64,000 nt of DNA from Syncephalastrum monosporum B8922 (taxonomy: Eukaryota > Mucoromycota > Mucoromycetes > Mucorales > Syncephalastraceae): contig JNEN01001230.1 in NCBI GenBank assembly GCA_000697355.1, positions 62,001-126,000 of the forward strand, in the 5' to 3' direction. Positions 57,590 to 64,000 of the stretch are shown here, piece after piece. The position numbers and the translations under genes were made by a program. The notes under the pieces are model-generated. The model worked only from the letters and a program-made list of their open reading frames with translations. It ran no database searches and was not told where the DNA came from. Within the stretch, counting starts at the first letter, position 1. Every line of letters begins with the position of its first letter.

Positions 57590-59105
57590 TTTGAAACTAA
57601 TTTAAAATGTAAATCATTATGCCGTAATGAGACGGCTTGGCACCATAGATAGCGAAAAGACATTATATCTAGCTATTAAGAAACAAAGACATCACCGATC
57701 CATTCGCATTTCTACGTGTGTCCATGTGGCAAATATACTCGAGTGCTATTATATTTCTCTGGCAGCAAAGAGGTCTCCGTTGACTGGCCAACAAAAGTTG
57801 TTACAAACGTCTTCTGAGACACCCCACTTTTCCATGTCTGCTATTAAAGCTGTAGAAGTCATTGAGTTAATAGGGTATTCGCCCCACTTTTTTAAGTACC
57901 CTGCAAAGTTAATCAAGCAGAACAGCCATTGCAGCTGGAATGCACCATAACCTAATTTGCGGTCGCTCTTATATTTCATCGAGCTTTTAGATGAAACCAT
58001 CGTATATATACATACAAAAGGTTATGCAAAATATGTTGAAGTTAATAGCTTGCTATAATAAAACAGGATGCCCTGTTAGCTCGGCCGTTTTTATAAAGCT
58101 CTTAAAACGAAAACCCGGCGCAATAGATACAGGGAGTAGGTTAGGTCCAGGAGCAACATTAGTAAGATGTCCATACCTTTGAAGCCCGCACACAAAAATA
58201 CTGCGTCAATGGCGCGAAGAACTATCTATAAGCCTTCCTAATTTTCAACAGCAGTGTGAAGCAAAATGCTGTAACGTGCGTACTGATCAAATCACCATCT
58301 AGCAGAAAATGATGGGCATGCTGTATTTTTCTAAAACAAATGGGTATTCCCGAAAAAACAAACAAATTGTGTAACTGATAATGCGTAGAAAAAGTATCGA
58401 AAACTAAAAATCCATGTTACTTGGCTTTTACTAACAAAAAATCCAGCTTTTGTCCGCGCCTGTCGTCTGCCAAGTTTTTTTTTCTATTCTTAGTAGGTTG
58501 GGCTTATGTTTTCGCGCGCAGTGGCTCATGTATATGGTCGTAGGATACTTGTATGCAATACATCCAGCCGTAGAGAACAAAGCTGTATGTATTTCTTATA
58601 AAAGCAAAGTACACCAGCTGGACGCACCACGAGGATCAGCAGTAGACGTGATTTACATCGCGTCCTGCAGAATAATGCAAGCTATGCTTCCTCCTATAAA
58701 AACAGAGACAGGGGAGGGCTCTTGGTGGTTTCTATAAAGCCTATACAGATCCCGGCAAGCATATCCAGCAGCTGATACATGAAAGGACGTTGATTCCATG
58801 GTAAAATAAAGTACGCTTCGAAAATTACCAAGAAAAGGCATATCCTAAAAAGGTAAACTCATGAAGTAAACTCACGGGGTTGATTCTGTCACGGTGCATA
58901 GAACTTGCCCCGAAAACTGAGTTGGCGAAAATCGCGCATGCCTTGGTGTAACCTGAAATTCCAAATACGGAATCTTTTGATCGCTGTCGGCCTTTGAATG
59001 CAAAGAGAAAATGGAAGTATTTCGGGACGAAATCGTATACCCCAAGCCTTCTTTCTTTACTTTTAAAACAATAAGCTTGAATACATGTTGAGCTAATACT
59101 TGGTA

Positions 59106-61269
59106 ATGGCAGTGGAGACCTATTCAATTGTCTGCGCAATATTGGGAGGATTCATACTTCTGTATGGCACCACCTCGCTTATCATTAAAGAGAAGCTCTA
59201 TTTATCCGAAGCATGTATGTTAGACAGACATGCATAAGATGGAAGTTATTGACACGCGAGCACTTTTGCATGCAGCTGTTGCGATTATCTGTGGCATAAT
59301 ATTTGGCAGTATCGGTGCAAACCTGATCAATGTCGACACTTGGAGCGAAAACAAGGACGATCTGACGAGAGAATTTACTCGTACAGCTATTGCTATCCAG
59401 GCATGTTTACTACACCTTACCACGAGCGGAATAACAAATGTTAACATGGCGGCAACACTGTTGTGTAGGTTATGGCGGTCGGTATTGCATTGCCGAAAGC
59501 CTACCTGAGGAAGGAGATAGTATCTCTCTTTTATTTGCTCATACCGGGTATGATCTGGATGTGGATTATTAGCGGCTTGTGCGTCTGGGCAATGATCCCT
59601 GGCCTGAATTTTGTACGTGGACTACAGATTTATATTCTCATTTCACTCAACTTTAACCAACACCTATGCATAGCTCGAATCATTAATGATAGCATCTTGC
59701 TTTACCCCTACCGATCCGGTAATATAAATGAAATTAGAACAGCACACAGGTGAAACTAACCGACAAGCACTGATATTAGGTCCTAGCCAATTCGATCGTC
59801 CAAGGCAAATTTGCTGAGAAACACGTTCCAGAGAATGTGCGATATTTGATTGCTGCAGAAAGGTAAGGCGAAATTTACATATGCACGTACGAGTTCATTG
59901 GAAGCTCATCCGCACCTGGTATTTCTTGCTGCATATACAGTGGAGCAAACGATGGTCTTGGATACCCGTTCTTATTTTTGGCGATCTACTTGATGCAAAT
60001 GCCTACTGGTCAAGCTATCGGCAAATGGTTCTACTGGGTTATTGCCTTTGAAATTCTATTATCGATAGTCATTGGTTTTGCTGTTGGCTACGTGGCGCGC
60101 AAGCTTATTCAATTCGCAGAGAGACGACGTTGGATCGACAAAGAGTCCTTCCTTGTATACTCCATTGCATTAGCCGTAAGCATGACGAAATATCTCGTGT
60201 GTGGAGCTCAAATTGATTCTCAATTTTTTTCCTTAGCTTTTTCTCATGGGCTGCGTTGGCCTGATGGGAAGTGATGATCTCCTTGCCTGTTTTGTTGCCG
60301 GTAACTCGCTCACATGGGACGATTGGTTCCGGGTAGAGACAGAAAACTCACATTTGATGGAGGTAAACGAGTATATAGCTTCGCAATTTCAATATGCTCA
60401 CACGGACGACATTTCCAGGTTGTTGATATGCTTATGAATTTGAGTATTTTTGTTTATTTCGGTGCCACTATGGTAAGTGGTAACAATAACGAAGATAAAA
60501 ACACACTCATCATACTCTTTTAAATGTTGCTGTAGCCGTGGTCGACGTTCGGTGATGTGGGTGTCTGGCGCCTCGTGGTTCTGGCCATCCTTGTATTACT
60601 TCTCCGGCGTTTGCCTATGGTTCTTGCCTTATTCAAACTTATACCGAGTATTCACGGATGGCGTGAAGCCATATTTACGGGCTGGTTCGGACCCATTGGT
60701 GTGGGCGCTGTACGTACTTAGTGACGATACTAAGTGATCTCATACTGATCAGCATACTAAATTTCAATGTGCGTTAGATCTTCTACTATACCGTGGCTAT
60801 TGAAAGCATCGATCCTGACTCAAGGGCACGCCAGGTCATCGAACCTATCGTCTACTTTATGATGCTTTCCTCTGTGGTTGTCCACGGTATCACGATACCC
60901 TTATTTTATATCGGCCATTATGCCACGCGCACCCTCAGTGTGGCTTCGACAAGCACCGGTAACATTGTACGCTTGCATAAACCGCCATTTGAAAAAGACA
61001 ACCAAGTGGCTATGGGGACGGATGAGGCACAACAAACTGATATTGGTGAGGTCGACATGGGCGACGTGGGCCCGCCACGACAGACAACCATCACTATTGT
61101 TACTCCCGAGATAGCAAACTCTGCTGCTAGCAAAAGTAATAGCCCTGCTTCGCCGGAAAACGACCCACAGCATCAGCGTCATTTTTACGACATGGATGAC
61201 AATGATGACCACGACAATAGCTCCATTTATTTGCCCATGTCTACCCTTCCAAAGGAGGCGACGCGTTAG
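59106..61269 (+). CDS. Plasma-membrane Na+/H+ antiporter (Nha1/Sod2, CPA1 type)
   Basis: Ten exons: 59106-59214, 59276-59400, 59469-59612, 59674-59718, 59780-59862, 59941-60175, 60237-60362, 60419-60472, 60536-60709 and 60778-61269, giving 528 residues. Around twelve hydrophobic helices are visible. Diagnostic motifs are [44 protein letters not shown] (TPTDP at 137-141) and [13 protein letters not shown] with the Asn172-Asp173 pair of electroneutral CPA1 exchangers. It exports Na+ or K+ in exchange for H+. The cytosolic tail is short (about 120 residues) compared with yeast Nha1. Intron 2 has a GC donor (CAG|GCATGT), needed to join IAIQ to VMAVG in frame. Confidence 0.92.
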
Positions 61270-61424
61270 ATTCCCACCGTCAGCGTTACACCCATTCATA
61301 CGTGTATTTTTTTGTTTATATAACCATGTACAATATAGCATATGTATCCCAATCCATTCCCCAAAAATAGCACAATTCAACATTTTTTATACAGGATTGT
61401 TGATATTGTTTAGGAAGTATGTCT

Positions 61425-63803
61425 TTATGTAGATGATGATGTCGGTCTATCGTGTGTTTTAGTTTTTCTTTTTCTGCATGGTTTGCCGCGTGTTCGCCAG
61501 GAGTCACCGACGTCCGCTTCTGCTGCTTGGATAACCAAATCAATCTGCTTCTGCTCCATACGACTGCGCTTCATGGCCTTGACGAGGTAATACCACGTAG
61601 CAGCATTTGGCTGGAGACCCTTTTCTTGCATATGACGATAGAGAACAACCGCTGTATCGCCATTCCGAAAGATGGAACAACCTTGCAACAGTGCTGTGTA
61701 GGTTTGAATATTAGGCGACACTCCCTTACGGCACATGTGCTGAAAGATGTCGAGGGCGCGAAGGATGTTCACTTTGGCATATGATGCAATGAGAGTGGTG
61801 TAACTGTAGACGTTGGGCTCGTGGAAACCAGTGAGTTCTCGAAACATGAGGTATGGCATCTTTGGCCGCACTGGTGTTGTCGTATCCAATGGCGGTGCAA
61901 TTGCTTGCTCTAGCTCAGGCCAGTGTTTTTCAAATCGCTTCCTGGTATCCATACTAGTCTTCCTGAGGACGTATGTCTTGAGCAAGGTGGTATACGAGCG
62001 TATGGTCATATACAAGGAGTCTCGCTGGAAGATGCGGAACAGCCTGAAAGCCAGTTCCACCTCGTCGTTACGGACCAAACCACGAATGATCATGGCCTTC
62101 GTAATATCGTCGGGCACACCGCGATTCCGCATGCGCACAAAAGCCAGCAAGGCACCAGGTACGTCTTGACACAGAAACAGAGCATTGATAAAATGATGCT
62201 GCGACATTGATGACGGCTCGTTGTCTGGATCAATGTGTTTGTGTATCGCATGTGACTCGTAGACCTTGTTGCGTCGACCAGCAAGACCTTCGCCTATTAC
62301 CAGATGGTTCACCATCACCGCGTTTACGTAGTCTTTGTTCTCGGCATACAGGTCACCAAGTAGAACTCGAGCCTCGTCCAAATCTTCCTTGGCTTTGGCC
62401 CACATCAGTGCCGCACGGAACTTATCATCTCCCTCGGTTGCTCTTCCGATACATTCGTCGACTAAGTCCTCTACCAGATCGTAGCGTTGGCGACGTATAG
62501 CATTTGTAATGACCGCCGTAGCCAATGTCTGATCGGTCTTGAAGTTCTTGGCCTTAAAGCGCCTCCATATGCGCAAAGCTTCGTCAAAATTACCCGCTCG
62601 GCTGTACATCTCCACCAAGGCGGTATATGTTTCGATTGTAGGGCTGATATTGCGCTGAAGCATCTCCTCGTAAAGTTTCTTGGCCTTGTCCGTATCACCA
62701 AGTCTTCCGAGAGCCGAGATGAGGGAGGTATATACTTGCACATTATGTCGCTGCACGCCCGGGAGATCAACGCAGTTAACGGCTTCCATGAAGGCCAGGA
62801 TATCTACGATTTTGCAGCTAGGCATGCGAGAGAGCGCGCTGACGATAACGGAGCAAGCATCAGGTTCGATGGCCACGGCATGGACCCGGGCTGCAAATAT
62901 CAGGCTGTCGGTGATCTTGCGGATGAGTTTGTCGTCGTTGCATTGTGAGGCAGAAAGGGCAAGGGATGTGTAGTGCGAGGAGTTGACAGGTACAGCGTCG
63001 TGTAACATGCGCTTAACAGTAGCGTAGGCGTTGAGGGGATCCTTGTGGCGGGCCATGGCAAACAGTACTTGGGAATAACATAGAGAGCTGATCTCGACCT
63101 TGTTGTAACGCATATGCCCGAGTACCGACATCATGCGCTGGACTGTATGATCTTCCTTGTCGTACTTGAGTATATTGAGCAGGTTGCCATAGTGATTGAC
63201 AGTCATGTGGCTGTCAAGTTTGCGTTGACGTATGAGGCTGTATATCCGCCAGGCATGCCCACTATTATAGTGTGTGGAATGATATAGGGCAGATCGAAGC
63301 ATACGAAAGACAAGCAAAGGCGTTAATGTGTTCCCATGAATGTCGATGTAGCTGAACAGAGCGTCCAGGTCAGTAGAAGACGAGATATTGCGAGGGTGGA
63401 ACCGTCTATCGAGGGTATATTCGCTTCGTGGGGTCGAGCCTGACAGGGTTGCGACATTAGAAGACGAAGCGAGTGAGGACGAGGTCGAGCGCTGACGCTG
63501 CTGGTTCTTTTGATGGATGGAGCGGCAAGAGCGCTGGAAGGCAGTGTTGGCGCCGTTGCGGCGTGCACAACGGGCAGCAAGGAACCACATGACAGACAGG
63601 TTGAAGTGCTGCTGAGTGGAGGAGTTACCGTCGGCTGTTGCTGCGGCGATGCAAGGGGCTAATCGGTGGAGATGTCTGGCTGGCTTAAAGAGGCATGGAG
63701 TCCAGGCGTGGGTGTTGCTTGTGGACGGGAGGGCGTGTGTCTTGCAAACGGTGGCGGCTGCATTCCTTGTTCTGCACGCAGGCCGCGTCAGGACGGTGCT
63801 CAT
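61425..63803 (-). CDS. Pentatricopeptide-repeat (PPR) protein, probably mitochondrial
   Basis: Intronless, 792 residues. The N-terminus is rich in Arg, Ala, Ser and Thr with few acidic residues (MSTVLTRPACRTRNAAATVC), typical of a mitochondrial leader. From about residue 160 tandem helical repeats of about 35 residues run to the end, for example VYTSLISALGRLGDTDKAKK, TYTALVEMYSRAGNFDEALR, SYTTLIASYAKVNILRALDI and TYTALLQGCSIFRNGDTAVV. The tail is basic (KPCRKRKTKTH). PPR proteins bind organellar RNA and control its processing, stability or translation. The RNA target cannot be inferred here. The ATG at 63803 is the first in frame. Confidence 0.9.
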   Translation of the reverse strand: MSTVLTRPACRTRNAAATVCKTHALPSTSNTHAWTPCLFKPARHLHRLAPCIAAATADGNSSTQQHFNLSVMWFLAARCARRNGANTAFQRSCRSIHQKNQQRQRSTSSSLASSSNVATLSGSTPRSEYTLDRRFHPRNISSSTDLDALFSYIDIHGNTLTPLLVFRMLRSALYHSTHYNSGHAWRIYSLIRQRKLDSHMTVNHYGNLLNILKYDKEDHTVQRMMSVLGHMRYNKVEISSLCYSQVLFAMARHKDPLNAYATVKRMLHDAVPVNSSHYTSLALSASQCNDDKLIRKITDSLIFAARVHAVAIEPDACSVIVSALSRMPSCKIVDILAFMEAVNCVDLPGVQRHNVQVYTSLISALGRLGDTDKAKKLYEEMLQRNISPTIETYTALVEMYSRAGNFDEALRIWRRFKAKNFKTDQTLATAVITNAIRRQRYDLVEDLVDECIGRATEGDDKFRAALMWAKAKEDLDEARVLLGDLYAENKDYVNAVMVNHLVIGEGLAGRRNKVYESHAIHKHIDPDNEPSSMSQHHFINALFLCQDVPGALLAFVRMRNRGVPDDITKAMIIRGLVRNDEVELAFRLFRIFQRDSLYMTIRSYTTLLKTYVLRKTSMDTRKRFEKHWPELEQAIAPPLDTTTPVRPKMPYLMFRELTGFHEPNVYSYTTLIASYAKVNILRALDIFQHMCRKGVSPNIQTYTALLQGCSIFRNGDTAVVLYRHMQEKGLQPNAATWYYLVKAMKRSRMEQKQIDLVIQAAEADVGDSWRTRGKPCRKRKTKTHDRPTSSST

Positions 63804-64000
63804 GAAGTTATAATAGTGTGCAATGGACCCCGACGCCAGGGAAGTCTATAAACCCGATGAGGACCGAAGAGGGTATACGTTAGACGCGCCGGTGGGGCTC
63901 CTGTGTTATAACAGTGTTGGTGCTCGTCTCTCGTGGAAGATATTTTTTTGCCTGCCAAAAAAAAGCAGTCCCATATGGAAAAGACCGCAAACACCAGGCA

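Larger units (their letters stand above)
55512..59105. other. Long AT-rich intergenic region with doubtful small ORFs
   Basis: About 3.6 kb. It includes the promoter and leader of the Pumilio gene at the left, an (AT)18 microsatellite, and two weak small-gene candidates listed separately. The rest is AT-rich without coding signals. Confidence 0.45.

Overview
This is nuclear DNA of a filamentous fungus, most likely an early-diverging Mucoromycota-type mould (my inference). The evidence is many short spliceosomal introns (about 50-75 nt), CT-rich leaders, AT-rich intergenic stretches and a fungal gene set: Skt5/Chs4-like chitin-synthase activator, Zn2Cys6 factor, Rom2-like RhoGEF, Las17/WASP and Bre1. 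Nothing bacterial, viral or transposon-like stands out. I rebuilt exon structures by hand from splice signals, reading phase and family conservation; about 97 introns were placed.

Layout. 1-10 kb: 3' half of a Kap121/importin-5 karyopherin (+), a two-exon transcription factor with two Zn2Cys6 clusters (-), an AIG1-family membrane hydrolase (-) and a possible 57-residue membrane protein (+). 10-14.3 kb: ALDH3-type aldehyde dehydrogenase (13 exons) and glyoxalase II, both +. 16-22.2 kb, all minus: HSF-type factor, TFIIH p62/Tfb1, WASP/Las17. 22.5-28 kb: Sel1-repeat Skt5-like protein with a CaaX end, a PLP class-V aminotransferase-fold enzyme (both +) and a choline/ethanolamine phosphotransferase (-). 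30-33 kb: DEP-DH-PH RhoGEF (+). 35.5-42.8 kb: Rpt1 (+), NmrA-like protein (-), Bre1 (-, 15 exons) and a doubtful small gene divergent from Bre1. 43-48.7 kb: secreted aldose 1-epimerase (-), GAR transformylase (+), rhodanese-dual-specificity phosphatase (+). 50-55.5 kb: a tiny secreted peptide precursor with dibasic sites (+), adenine phosphoribosyltransferase (+), Pumilio protein (-). 56-58 kb: AT-rich with two doubtful small secreted-type ORFs. 59-64 kb: Na+/H+ antiporter (+) and a long PPR protein (-).

The genes are ordinary, independently transcribed fungal loci rather than one pathway. Loose themes are hyphal growth and cell wall (Skt5, RhoGEF, WASP), transcription and chromatin (Tfb1, Bre1, HSF, Zn cluster factor), purine metabolism (GART, APRT) and aldehyde detoxification (ALDH3, glyoxalase II).

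Best leads: the tandem Zn2Cys6 protein, whose first cluster is split by a GC-AG intron; the Kex2-style secreted peptide precursor at 50.2 kb behind a strong TATA box; an HSF domain with a Leu at a normally invariant Gln; a CNH-less RhoGEF; and several short spliced or unspliced genes that a length cut-off would miss.
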